Shown piece by piece: positions 46,465-55,518 of a stretch of 64,000 nucleotides of DNA. The DNA lies in contig NZ_DLFW01000009.1 of assembly GCF_002482385.1 (NCBI RefSeq), positions 1-64,000 of the forward strand, read 5' to 3'. Position 1 is the first letter of the stretch; every line of letters starts with the position of its first letter. Source of the stretch: Dysgonomonas sp. UBA7710 (GTDB lineage Bacteria; Bacteroidota; Bacteroidia; Bacteroidales; Dysgonomonadaceae). The position numbers and the translations under genes were made by a program. The notes beneath the pieces are model-generated. The model searched no databases. It was not told the DNA's origin and was given only the letters and a program-made list of their open reading frames with translations.

Positions 46465-47484
46465 TTAATATGTTTGCAGAAGATCCCTTCCTATATTTTC
46501 TATATATTCTTTTTGCTTATCGAGATACAAGGTTCGTTGCAATTCATTACTACCCGTAATCAGGGTAGAGTATTTTTTCAAAGATTCGAGCCTTTTCCTC
46601 ATTATATCACAAACCTTAGAATCTGATATTATAGCCGGAATTTCTTTATATATACATAGTTCCACTATTTTTTGGTCGTTAAATTGTAAGTATGAATAAT
46701 TTGTTTCTATGTCAAGTTTAGATAAGTAGCAGATATTTTCGGCTCCAAGATCATTTTTTCCTTCCATCATAAATTTTTCAACAAAGCTGACCAGATCGAA
46801 GAGTTCGGTTTGCAGTATAGCTATATCTGTATCGGTTATGAGTTTTCTTCTATAAAAATAGGTTATTTCTTTTATCATGGATAACAGTGTATTATCATCT
46901 ATGATTAATTCAATACGTTTTATTTTTCTGTGATTATTTATATAATCCCTCATCATCTGTTTATTTTCCGGACTCAAATCAATCTCGGAAAATTTCATGT
47001 TGAAAGCCTTTGTCGCTACCTGGTGTCTTCCTATAAAATATTGAAATTTGGTAAGATTTTCATATCTTAATAAGAGATTGAGAGGCAACCTGTTCCTTGC
47101 GGAAATAAGTAATGCGTTCGGGTCGTTCTCTATATATATCATTTTATCTATTGATTTAGTAATTAAATCGTTATAGACACCTACAATATCCATCTCATCC
47201 TCAAGAAGCCATTTCATATCGAGGAACGTACCTTTAATGCGGTGCTTTCCTATAATCTCATCCAGAGAAAAACTAAAGGCCAGCGAGATTTTCATGACCT
47301 CTTCAAAGGTGAATGGAATCTCGCCTCTTAATCTTCGGGATATAGATTGTTGACTGATGTTCAATATGTTTTTCAGGCGTGAAATAATATTTACATCATT
47401 CGATTCTTCTTTTTTTATAGTCTCCACTAATTTCGAATAAATACCCTCCCTGTTTTTCATAAAATTATATTTATAGCTAAACAT
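46465..47484 (-). CDS. HTH-type transcriptional regulator, Cro/BetR-like N-terminus
   Basis: 339 residues. An N-terminal helix-turn-helix at about 33-75 (ISRLKNILNISQQSISRRLRGEIPFTFEEVMKISLAFSFSLDEI) resembles XRE or BetR DNA-binding domains. The remaining 260 residues are helical with no family I recognise. Met9 (47460) is an alternative start. It lies 155 bases downstream of three secreted-protein genes on the same strand and may regulate them or itself. Similar long helical HTH proteins occur beside surface-protein genes in Bacteroidales, but the link is inference. Confidence 0.75.
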   Translation of the reverse strand: MFSYKYNFMKNREGIYSKLVETIKKEESNDVNIISRLKNILNISQQSISRRLRGEIPFTFEEVMKISLAFSFSLDEIIGKHRIKGTFLDMKWLLEDEMDIVGVYNDLITKSIDKMIYIENDPNALLISARNRLPLNLLLRYENLTKFQYFIGRHQVATKAFNMKFSEIDLSPENKQMMRDYINNHRKIKRIELIIDDNTLLSMIKEITYFYRRKLITDTDIAILQTELFDLVSFVEKFMMEGKNDLGAENICYLSKLDIETNYSYLQFNDQKIVELCIYKEIPAIISDSKVCDIMRKRLESLKKYSTLITGSNELQRTLYLDKQKEYIENIGRDLLQTY

Positions 47485-47639
47485 CTGACATTATATATTG
47501 TTTATTACATTCCAGAGCTTCTTTTCAGGAAATAAACATCTATCTACTAAAGCTAAAAATGGGTATAACGCTTTAAGCCGCACCTCGAATAATTCATTGA
47601 TCGGACAAATGGCAAAGACATATTCGCAAACTATTTTTG

Positions 47640-48545
47640 TTAAAAGCTTCCCATATACCGACCCGCAATGCTGGCATCAGAAGTAATGGTATATTTTATT
47701 GTATTTCCTGATTTAGTTCTATTCGTCGCATTATTGTTTGCGTCTTCCCCAGAAGGATCAATATAGTCAAGCCCACAGTGAAGGCTTATGATGTCGCCTT
47801 CATTTAGTTTTACAGGAGCCTGACTTACGATTGTCTGCGATTGATTTTGAATTATACCGCCACTGGCATTAACCACTCTACCGGGAAACGAAGTTACTGC
47901 TTTAAACGGAGTAATACCATCTTCTAAAATAACAGCTTCATAAGCACCCAGGGAATTCTTCCGTAGCAACTCCACATACAATACATCCCTGATACCGCAC
48001 GGATTTGCATTTTTTATCAATGTTATAGATAACTGAATATAATACCAGCCTGTCTTTTTAATTTCAAGCCGCCCGTCGCTGGTAATTAGACAAAGGTCTT
48101 CATTATTAGCCGTTCTGTCAGTCAGATAAACTTCATCCTCCGATTTACCCTCCAAATCGGCAATACGATCAAATGGAGCATCCATAAAGGATGTGCCGCT
48201 TGCGTAAAATACCAGCGGAGGGGCCAACAGGGAAGAATAGCGGGTAATAAAAGGAATCCATTTATGAAGTAATCCATCCCAATAGTAAAAGCCATTTGGT
48301 TCTGCCATATCCTGCGGGGTGGGATTGGCTAAATAAACAATCATTCCGTCAGGTTTTTCCAGAGTTGACTCCAAAGATTCAACTCTGGGTATAAGTACTC
48401 CGGACTTATTATCCGGATTCGCATAACTACTTGGCCTTACCAATAAATTGCCATTAGGTACGTTATTGGAATTTATAGCAACCTGGGACCACAAAAGGGG
48501 CTGGAAAGCCAGTAGAAACAATAATAGAAAATACAGTTTTTTCAT
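47640..48545 (-). CDS. Secreted protein with C1q/TNF-like C-terminal domain (1 of 3)
   Basis: 301 residues, signal peptide to about 20 (LLWSQ). The N-terminal module starts QVAINSNNVPNGNLLVRPSS and has GVLIPRVESLES and PNGFYYWDGLLHKWIPF, a pattern shared with its two neighbours. The C-terminal half (about 140-300) looks like a C1q/TNF-type jelly roll: GWYYIQLSITLIKN, then KLNEGDIISLHCGLDY. No catalytic motif, no lipobox. It is the last of three genes with 8-base gaps. A trimeric head on a short stalk is a reasonable structural guess. Function unknown. Confidence 0.72.
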   Translation of the reverse strand: MKKLYFLLLFLLAFQPLLWSQVAINSNNVPNGNLLVRPSSYANPDNKSGVLIPRVESLESTLEKPDGMIVYLANPTPQDMAEPNGFYYWDGLLHKWIPFITRYSSLLAPPLVFYASGTSFMDAPFDRIADLEGKSEDEVYLTDRTANNEDLCLITSDGRLEIKKTGWYYIQLSITLIKNANPCGIRDVLYVELLRKNSLGAYEAVILEDGITPFKAVTSFPGRVVNASGGIIQNQSQTIVSQAPVKLNEGDIISLHCGLDYIDPSGEDANNNATNRTKSGNTIKYTITSDASIAGRYMGSF

Positions 48546-48553
48546 TATAATAT

Positions 48554-49357
48554 TTAATTATTATCTTTTACACGTTGTAAATAAATGGTAGCAGGAGTAT
48601 TTAATGTAGCTCTCACATTGTTACCTGTAGAGAAATCCCTGCTAATCTTTATTATAAGGTCATCTCCTTCGTCCAGATCAACCAAGGCATTCAATGCCAG
48701 AATCCCCGAACGCCCATTGGCAAAGGCTATGGTAGTCGATGTCGTCAAAGCCGGAGTAAATGATACACCATTTTTTAATATTTCGGCAGTGTATGTCATG
48801 ATACCGGTAACCTGATCCTTATACAGACCAGCACTCATAATCAGCAGATACAAACCGCTTTTCCCAATCTGCAGTCTATGATTGCCTAAAAGTTTATAGC
48901 TGGAATCCAAGGCTTCTTTTTCTGTAAAATAGACATAGCATGCAGAATTTGAAAGATTTATAAATGATGTACTTGTTGATGTTCCGTTTAAATTCAGGTA
49001 CAATCCGCTGCCACTGGCTACAACTTTGTTAATATCCTCTTCGATTGTATATTCATCTAAAAATTGATCCCAGAGGGTCTTATTGTTATCCCAAAAATAA
49101 AAACTGTTTTTTGAGTAATTATTTGTATCGGTATTACTCAAAAAAGCAATCATGCTGTGCTGTTCACTGGTTGGATTCGCTGCAGGAAAGGACTGAAAAC
49201 ATGGAACTATCAAGCCCACATTCTTTTCAGGATTGCTGGTATTAGACGCTCTAATGTCAAGTATTGCTCTCGGTTCATCATCGGCATTTATCGTAACCTG
49301 TGCAGTCATCGTTCCATAAACAAGAGCGGTTACAGATGCTAATATAATCTTTTTCAT
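48554..49357 (-). CDS. Secreted protein with C1q/TNF-like C-terminal domain (2 of 3)
   Basis: 267 residues, signal peptide to about 19 (GTMTAQ). N-terminal module QVTINADDEPRAILDIRASN, NVGLIVPCFQSFP, and SFYFWDNNKTLWDQF match the flanking genes. C-terminal domain about 150-265: GLYLLIMSAGLYKD, ILALNALVDLDEGDDLIIKI and ATIYLQRVK, the last strand typical of C1q-like folds. Overall identity to its neighbours looks low outside the motifs, so the heads have diverged while the base is kept. Function unknown. Confidence 0.72.
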   Translation of the reverse strand: MKKIILASVTALVYGTMTAQVTINADDEPRAILDIRASNTSNPEKNVGLIVPCFQSFPAANPTSEQHSMIAFLSNTDTNNYSKNSFYFWDNNKTLWDQFLDEYTIEEDINKVVASGSGLYLNLNGTSTSTSFINLSNSACYVYFTEKEALDSSYKLLGNHRLQIGKSGLYLLIMSAGLYKDQVTGIMTYTAEILKNGVSFTPALTTSTTIAFANGRSGILALNALVDLDEGDDLIIKISRDFSTGNNVRATLNTPATIYLQRVKDNN

Positions 49358-49365
49358 GCTTTTTC

Positions 49366-50211
49366 TTATTTATGTAAGTAATATAAAGTAAGGGAATTGA
49401 CACCAAGTCCATTGTAAGGATAATTACATGGGGCTCCTGTTGACGTACTATCGGCGCTTACCTGCCGTACATATGCAGTAAGTACATTACCTTTTATCAA
49501 CTTAACAATGACGTTTACCAATATTTGCGAGCCACTTGTCGTTTCTGAAGAGGTATTAGTTATTCCTTGTACAATAGGTGTCGTATTATTGTTTACCAAT
49601 ACCTTCGCCGTAAAATCTGTCTGAGCATCACAGCTGGCATTTGAAGCTGGTGTACGTTTAAAAGTTATTGATAATGAAACAAGGTATGTACCTGTTTTTC
49701 CGATTGTCAGCTGATTATCGCTGAGAGTGAATTTTTTATCATCCGATACATTTAGATCATTGTATACCAATTTATTAAAAAGAACTTGCCTGTCAATGTT
49801 ATTATAAGAAGAACCTGTTATAGATTTAAAATCTTGTCCGTAGACACAATAAATCTGCTCCATTACTTCCGAAGACGGCGCTGTTATCAAATGTACCCAT
49901 TCATTACCGTTCCAATAATAAAAGCCATCAGTTTTTGACTGGAATTCTTCTTTGGTTCCGGCATCTTTGCGTAATAATACCAGATTCCCTGTTTCGGTGG
50001 GACTTGAAGGCGGGTTCTCCTCGGGGAAATTTGTAACCAAGGGCACCAATATACCATCGATAGCCGTTGGAATAGACGGATTTGCTGAACGGATGTCTAA
50101 AGTGGCTTTCGGCTCTTCCAGTACGCCGATTGTTACTTGAGCAAATACTGAGTTTGAACCTATATAATTTGTTAATAAAATTAACAGTGAAATTGTTATC
50201 TTAAATTTCAT
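49366..50211 (-). CDS. Secreted protein with C1q/TNF-like C-terminal domain (3 of 3, promoter-proximal)
   Basis: 281 residues, signal peptide to about 25 (SVFAQ). N-terminal module QVTIGVLEEPKATLDIRSAN, GILVPLVTNFP and GFYYWNGNEWVHL. C-terminal domain about 150-281: GTYLVSLSITFKRT, VNVIVKLIKGNVLTAYVRQV and NSLTLYYLHK. First gene of the three-gene unit. Two Cys (SCDAQ and APCNY) may form a disulfide in the head. Function unknown. Confidence 0.72.
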   Translation of the reverse strand: MKFKITISLLILLTNYIGSNSVFAQVTIGVLEEPKATLDIRSANPSIPTAIDGILVPLVTNFPEENPPSSPTETGNLVLLRKDAGTKEEFQSKTDGFYYWNGNEWVHLITAPSSEVMEQIYCVYGQDFKSITGSSYNNIDRQVLFNKLVYNDLNVSDDKKFTLSDNQLTIGKTGTYLVSLSITFKRTPASNASCDAQTDFTAKVLVNNNTTPIVQGITNTSSETTSGSQILVNVIVKLIKGNVLTAYVRQVSADSTSTGAPCNYPYNGLGVNSLTLYYLHK

Positions 50212-51091
50212 TTTTATTTGTGTTATTGGTTATTAAGTAGGTCAAATCATTCGATGACCAAAATTTATACATTTTCTTCGATATTAATCTATTTTCGAAT
50301 TTTAACAAAACATCTTACGAGGAAGCTCCTTTTGCTTCCCGGACATATATAGATGGAGTAGATACTAGTACCCTACAAATAGAAAATAGAATAATTTCCA
50401 AAGATTATCGCGGTCGACAGAGGCTGTTTAATATTTTTTGCCTGCAGTATCTTTGTTTAAAGCTTACTTGTCCCATGTAGTTTTTAGTTGATAATAGTTT
50501 TTTCGTTTTGGTAAATAATTATTTGCTTATTGTCTGTTGTAAATTCCAATATTTTTCATAAAGCTATTCCACATATAAACTTCGATACTCTGCATTATCA
50601 GGAGTTCTCTGGAATGGCGGTTTTTAAATGAAGACTATTATATTATTTTGATTGTCTGAATATTAATCAATAGTAATAATTATAATAGTCCTATCGTTTG
50701 TGTAAGATCGATCCATTTAGAGATTACAACTATTTTATTTCCCGGAGTAATAAACCGATTAACCTCTTCCCTACTGTTATAAAAGAGTTCTCTGGATTAA
50801 AGAGTCCCATTTTGTATCAAAGATACATTGGAATAAAAGAAAGATATATCACAAAAACAGTATATTACTGATGATTAAACCCGCAATACCCATCAAATTT
50901 TGACTATCATAATGGACATCACACAGTAATAGTCATTTTTTGTTATAAAACAAAGCCATTCATACAAACAGGACAATATCTGATAACTTATCAGAATAAT
51001 ATAAATAAACCATGCAATATTTCACCTCTATAAATAGAGATAATTCAAACAGTAGAAATTACAAATACAGATATTATGTAAAAGTTTTGTC
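50212..51091. other. 880-base region without a convincing gene
   Basis: AT-rich, with no open frame resembling a gene. It should hold the promoter for the minus-strand three-gene unit. It contains a 6-bp hairpin GGAAGC/GCTTCC (50321-50339), a 17-base palindrome TCTGATAACTTATCAGA (50979-50995) near the end of the hydrolase gene, and two copies of GAGTTCTCTGGA about 180 bases apart. A TATCTTTG at 50448 has no -33 box and no gene downstream. Confidence 0.6.
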
Positions 51092-51835
51092 CTATTCGTC
51101 TTCTTCCTTCATTAGCAATATCCCACTGAGAATAGAACTTACAATATCAGCCTTTTTCAACACCATCAGATGATCCCCATCTTCGACAGGAAAAGCATTC
51201 TTGATATGTTCGTAGGGAAATATCTGGTCCAGAGTGCCATGTATATGATATAAGTGTTTGTGGCTGCCTCCGGGTACCCATTCCGTAATTTGCTTCACAG
51301 CCCATTTAATATATGCAGGATCGGTATATGTCATTACCTGTGCCAGTTCAGATGTAGGCATATTATATACAAATCGGTTGAATGCATTGGTTATGAACTC
51401 GGTAGACGAATATACCCGCATGGGAACCCTTTCCACCAGATTAGTCCTTCTCACAGCACGGAACAGGTTCGGAATTTCATCTTCACTTTTGAAAGACGAG
51501 ATCATTATACTTTTTACAGGGTTTAAAAAGCGGTCTATTTCCTGCATGATAACTGCCCCAAAGGAGTAGCCCACCAGTACAAAAGGGTGCGAGGGATCTA
51601 TCTTTCCGGCCATTGTATGTGCATATTCATCCAGCGATTCATCGGGACGGGGAATATGCCACTCTATATATTTCTTCTTGAATCCTTTAGGCAATTTTAG
51701 CTTGTCAAACACACTGCAATTGTAGCACATGCCTGATATGAAATATACATTGACATCATTTTTCTTCGTTCCCACGATACTCTGCCAGATTGTTTTCAGC
51801 AGGTTTCTCCTTTTACTATTTTTCTCCTGTGCCAT
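51092..51835 (-). CDS. Alpha/beta hydrolase, probable esterase or thioesterase
   Basis: 247 residues without a signal peptide. VYFISGMCYNCSVFD holds the first core strand and oxyanion turn. The nucleophile elbow is GYSFG with Ser91, the acid is probably in HIHGTLDQIFP, and the catalytic His in GDHLMVLKKA near 224. It is a compact cytoplasmic alpha/beta hydrolase. It is divergent from the 52062 gene across 226 bases with an inverted repeat. Substrate unknown. Confidence 0.82.
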   Translation of the reverse strand: MAQEKNSKRRNLLKTIWQSIVGTKKNDVNVYFISGMCYNCSVFDKLKLPKGFKKKYIEWHIPRPDESLDEYAHTMAGKIDPSHPFVLVGYSFGAVIMQEIDRFLNPVKSIMISSFKSEDEIPNLFRAVRRTNLVERVPMRVYSSTEFITNAFNRFVYNMPTSELAQVMTYTDPAYIKWAVKQITEWVPGGSHKHLYHIHGTLDQIFPYEHIKNAFPVEDGDHLMVLKKADIVSSILSGILLMKEEDE

Positions 51836-51891
51836 ATGCCGCTTTACAGTGTTATATTCAGGTATATAAAGGTAGTAATTTTAATTTAAAA

Positions 51892-51909
51892 TAACCGGAT
51901 AACCGGTTA
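51892..51909. promoter_or_regulatory. Inverted repeat in a divergent promoter region
   Basis: TAACCGG (51892-51898) and CCGGTTA (51903-51909) with a four-base spacer, in an otherwise AT-rich 226-base divergent gap. Candidate operator. Confidence 0.45.
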
Positions 51910-52006
51910 AGTTAATATTGGGGCAGAACAGTGTTAAAATTCGGTTTTGTATATTATTTACGCTTTGCTTTTCCGTTAAAAAATAGGATTCCCGATTTAT
52001 AAATTT

Positions 52007-52014
52007 TAAATTTG
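52007..52014 (+). promoter_or_regulatory. Putative -7 element of the 52062 operon
   Basis: TAAATTTG fits TAnnTTTG, 47 bases before the ATG. No clear -33 TTG. Confidence 0.4.
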
Positions 52015-52061
52015 TTATAACATTGGGGAATATTACAGTAAATTACAAATAATCGGCCAAT

Positions 52062-52667
52062 ATGAAATTTCAGAACAGCTATATACTGCTGGCTTGCATG
52101 CTTCTGTTCAGCTTACAGGCTTGTGTCGACAAAGATTATGACTGGGGTAATATGGATAAAAGCGGAGTAATAAGTATTCCTCCTATTCCGTTAGGCGATA
52201 TTGATACAATATATATAAAAGGATTGCCACAATTAAACGAATCGTGGGGCATCCCGATTCCTGATGGCTCTATAGCTTTGAGTGATACAATACGAGGCCT
52301 GTTTGATGATAATGCTATCCGGAAATTCTTCTATGAAGGGAATGAAACTGTAGAAATATCAGCCAGGATCGATATCTATGTGGCAATTAAAGGAGTCTCG
52401 CTCGACGTTTATTTTAATATCATCGATACCGGAAAGCAAAGAATAACCAATGTAGTTATACCTAAACAGACACTGACTACCGGAAAAATGCAGGAGTTCT
52501 CTGTTAAAATTACATCCGAATATATGCAATATATGGAAGCAGCATCAGATTTGCAGCTTGTCATCGTCCTTACTTCCAAAGATGCTACTCTCTGGCTGGG
52601 CGATAAGGATTATCTGTATATCTGGGGAGCTATTGTGAAAACAGGCGGGTTCTACTATGAACTTTAA
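52062..52667 (+). CDS. Lipoprotein of unknown function paired with a DUF5723-like protein
   Basis: 201 residues. Lipoprotein signal ends LQAC (Cys21). The mature part opens VDKDYDWGNMDKSGVISIPPIPLGDID and then is mostly beta-strand, with VEISARIDIYVAIKGVSLDVYFNI. No family recognised with confidence. Its 3' end sits against the start of the outer-membrane protein gene, so the two are co-expressed and may act together at the envelope. Confidence 0.7.
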   Translation: MKFQNSYILLACMLLFSLQACVDKDYDWGNMDKSGVISIPPIPLGDIDTIYIKGLPQLNESWGIPIPDGSIALSDTIRGLFDDNAIRKFFYEGNETVEISARIDIYVAIKGVSLDVYFNIIDTGKQRITNVVIPKQTLTTGKMQEFSVKITSEYMQYMEAASDLQLVIVLTSKDATLWLGDKDYLYIWGAIVKTGGFYYEL

Positions 52668-52686
52668 ATACAGGTTGACCGGGAAA

Positions 52687-54105
52687 ATGAGATTTATAAC
52701 AAGACTACATGCCATATTGATAGCCATTCTGGGCATTTTCTCCATAAATGGAGGATATGCGCAGGTTACTCAATCAGACTATTTTATGGAGACATCCTAT
52801 CTCCGGAATAGCCTTAATCCGGCATTGCGTCCCGAGCAAGGATATCTTGTAGTTCCGGTATTACCTGCGATAGGTGCAAACGGACAGACGAACAAAATCA
52901 ATTTACACAACTTTACATTCAAAGGGCCTGATGGGAAGCGTGTTACCTTTATGCATCAGAGTGTCGGAGTAGAACAGTTTTTGTCCAAATTATCTTATGA
53001 CAATTATGCAAATGCAGATGTAAATATAAAATTTTTCGGCTTGGGATTTTATAAAGGTGACCATTTCTGGAATATAGATCTGGGTGTAAGAACCCATGCC
53101 GATATTAATATACCAAAACCCTTTTTTGAATTACTGAAAAGAGGGTTCGGGCAGGAAGAGCAATCGACATATGACCTTTCCGACCTGCACGCCACAGGGT
53201 ATTCCTTTATCGAAATCGGTGTTGCGCATTCACGCATGTTTATGAATAATAACCTGACACTGGGGGCACGGGTCAAATTGCTGGGAGGACTTGCCGATTT
53301 CAGATTCGATACCAAAAGCCTCAATATAGATGCCGGACCCGATTACTGGAAAGCAAAATCAAAAGCCTCATTAATCGGTTCTGCACCGGGAGTTGCACCA
53401 AGGTATGATGAAAAAGGAAATCTGGATGGCTTCACTTTCGGGAATTTTAACCTGCCCGGTTTAGGTTTGGGTATAGATTTAGGTGCAGTCTATGATGTCA
53501 AAGAATTGTTTCCTACCCTCGAAGGATTGAAAGTTTCGGCAGCAATAAATGACATCGGTTTTATATCCTGGTCCAAGGCTAATACTATAAATCTGCAATC
53601 ACCTGAAACGGAAGTAATTGTTTCTCCCAACGATTACTCAATATATGAAAGAGACGGTTCGTCTGTATTCGACGTGTTCGAAGATGCTCTGGATGATATA
53701 AAAAAGGCCGTAAACCTGAAAGGAGAGACAAAAAGAGGACGTGCTTCCATGCTCCGGATGAATATGAATCTGGGAGCTGAATATGAATTGGTCAGAGATA
53801 AACTTTCGGCGGGGGCATTATATGCTATACGTTTTGGTAGCTATTCCAATATTTCGGAATTTACACTTTCGGCTAACTATCGTCCTTGTACATGGTTTGC
53901 AACCAGTTTGACTTATTCGGTCAATCACAGCCAGTTCGATACATTTGGTCTGGCGCTTCATATTGTACCGTCCAAAGGTTTGAATTTGTTTCTTGCCAGT
54001 GATTACGCAACGCCTCATATTTCATCCGATTTTGTCCCTACCACCAGCCGGGCGCTTAATTTTCAGTTTGGAATAAGTATTCCTTTAGGAGAAAGACGAA
54101 AATAA
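52687..54105 (+). CDS. DUF5723-like outer-membrane protein
   Basis: About 472 residues from Met at 52687, selected because it starts a clean signal peptide (MRFITRLHAILIAILGIFS, cleavage near GYAQ). An earlier Met at 52657 overlaps the upstream gene by 11 bases. The mature start YLRNSLNPALRPEQGYLVVP and long amphipathic beta-strands ending in FQFGISIPLG fit the Bacteroidetes DUF5723 barrel-like family. Probably an outer-membrane beta-barrel. Known role: none established. Confidence 0.78.
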   Translation: MRFITRLHAILIAILGIFSINGGYAQVTQSDYFMETSYLRNSLNPALRPEQGYLVVPVLPAIGANGQTNKINLHNFTFKGPDGKRVTFMHQSVGVEQFLSKLSYDNYANADVNIKFFGLGFYKGDHFWNIDLGVRTHADINIPKPFFELLKRGFGQEEQSTYDLSDLHATGYSFIEIGVAHSRMFMNNNLTLGARVKLLGGLADFRFDTKSLNIDAGPDYWKAKSKASLIGSAPGVAPRYDEKGNLDGFTFGNFNLPGLGLGIDLGAVYDVKELFPTLEGLKVSAAINDIGFISWSKANTINLQSPETEVIVSPNDYSIYERDGSSVFDVFEDALDDIKKAVNLKGETKRGRASMLRMNMNLGAEYELVRDKLSAGALYAIRFGSYSNISEFTLSANYRPCTWFATSLTYSVNHSQFDTFGLALHIVPSKGLNLFLASDYATPHISSDFVPTTSRALNFQFGISIPLGERRK

Positions 54106-54308
54106 CCGGCCTTATTTAAAGTATAAAATATTGATTATCAATATTTTGATTATTTTGTAAAATAATTATTAAGTTTTGAAAACTTTCTTAACCCCAAAAA
54201 TGTTTATTATCCTAAAGACAGATAAGATATATAATACATTTAATCGTAAATCTATGCTGTCATATCGTTAATGTGCAAGTAGCAAACAATTTAATACTTT
54301 TAAAATAA

Positions 54309-54746
54309 ATGGCAGCAGTTAATCCCTACCTATCTTTTAATGGCAATTGTGAGGCTGCTTTCAATTTCTATAAATCCGTATTCGGTGGTGAGTTTACATA
54401 CCTGAGCCGCTTCAAAGATATGCCTTCGGAACAACCGATACCGGATACAGAGAAAGAAAAGATACTGCATATGTCGTTGCCTATTGGAAGCGGAACCATT
54501 CTTATGGGCTCCGATACATCCGAAGTTTTTGGTATCAGGACTAAGTTTGGAGACAATATATCTTTATCCGTGAATACGGATAGTGAAAACGAAACTCAGC
54601 GTATATTTAATGAGCTTTCGGCCGGAGGACAGATTATAATGCCTTTGGAGAAGATGTTTTGGGGCGCATTATTCGGACATTTTACAGATAAATACGGAGT
54701 CTTGTGGATGATAAACTATGAATATAACGGAGAAGTAAACGAATGA
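54309..54746 (+). CDS. PhnB-like VOC-superfamily protein
   Basis: 145 residues with the glyoxalase/bleomycin-resistance fold of the PhnB/3-demethylubiquinone-methyltransferase-like subgroup: NPYLSFNGNCEAAFNFYKSVFGGEF at the start, ILHMSLPIGSGTILMGSD, and the closing WGALFGHFTDKYGVLWMINY. No signal peptide. Such proteins are common stand-alone VOC members with unproven substrate. The 203-base gap before it holds an AT-only hairpin (54149-54166) and nothing else I recognise. Confidence 0.88.
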   Translation: MAAVNPYLSFNGNCEAAFNFYKSVFGGEFTYLSRFKDMPSEQPIPDTEKEKILHMSLPIGSGTILMGSDTSEVFGIRTKFGDNISLSVNTDSENETQRIFNELSAGGQIIMPLEKMFWGALFGHFTDKYGVLWMINYEYNGEVNE

Positions 54747-54856
54747 ACAGACTTTTCAACCTTTAGATAAATTGAACAAAATTTTTGCTCCGTACCCTCC
54801 AGAATGATTTTTCAGGCGAGGGTACGGAGTTCTGTTATATTTTATTACTCATAGAT

Positions 54857-55411
54857 ATGATTTACATAGCACTATTGCGGGGTATCAATGTCGGCGGAAA
54901 AAATATTATAAAAATGGCCGAATTGAAAAAAGTATTTGAAGATATGGGTTTTCAGAGCGTACAGTCATATATTCAGAGCGGCAATGTATTGTTTATTTCC
55001 GACAAGGAAGAACAACAACTCCGGATGGAGATAGAAACAATTATAGAAAATACTTTTGGGTTTCCTGTTGCCGTAATATTGAGGACGTTAAGTGAACTGG
55101 AAACTATTGTAGCGGGGTGTCCGTTTACCCGGGAAGAAATAGCCGGAGCTATGAATGTATCGGAAGGAGAAGTGTTATATGTATCTATGTTTGTCCGCGA
55201 TCCATCATCAAAAGATATAGAGCGGCTGGCAAAATACAATACACTGCAAGATAAATATAAAATAGCAGGGCGAAATATTTATTTTCTGTTTTATAACAGT
55301 ATCCGCAATTCCAAACTGGCCGGCAGCTTACAGAAAACGGATATTCCATCCACATCACGTAATTTTAAAACGATAAGCAAACTGGCGGAACTGGGAAAAG
55401 CCATGCAATAA
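54857..55411 (+). CDS. DUF1697 family protein
   Basis: 184 residues from Met at 54857, where the family begins: MIYIALLRGINVGGKNIIKM, then ELKKVFEDMGFQSVQSYIQSGNVLF and the later KLAGSLQKTDIPSTSRNFKTISKL. An upstream in-frame Met at 54785 would add 24 residues with no match. Cytoplasmic protein of unknown function, widespread in bacteria. A terminator follows. Confidence 0.9.
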   Translation: MIYIALLRGINVGGKNIIKMAELKKVFEDMGFQSVQSYIQSGNVLFISDKEEQQLRMEIETIIENTFGFPVAVILRTLSELETIVAGCPFTREEIAGAMNVSEGEVLYVSMFVRDPSSKDIERLAKYNTLQDKYKIAGRNIYFLFYNSIRNSKLAGSLQKTDIPSTSRNFKTISKLAELGKAMQ

Positions 55412-55434
55412 ATTAAATAGCAGACTAATAAAGC

Positions 55435-55467
55435 GAGAGGCCACTTCCATCCCGGGAGCGGCCTCTC
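55435..55467. terminator. Terminator between convergent genes
   Basis: 8-bp perfect GC-rich stem GAGAGGCC (55435-55442) with GGCCTCTC (55460-55467), then AATGTTTT. It separates the DUF1697 gene from the convergent outer-membrane gene. Confidence 0.85.
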
Positions 55468-55518
55468 AATGTTTTGAAGAGATTTTTGAGTAATTTAGAG
55501 TAATTGTTTATGTAGTAT

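Noticed and set aside
50448..50455. TATCTTTG promoter-like box
   Set aside because: No -33 element at the right spacing and no plus-strand gene downstream for over 1.5 kb.
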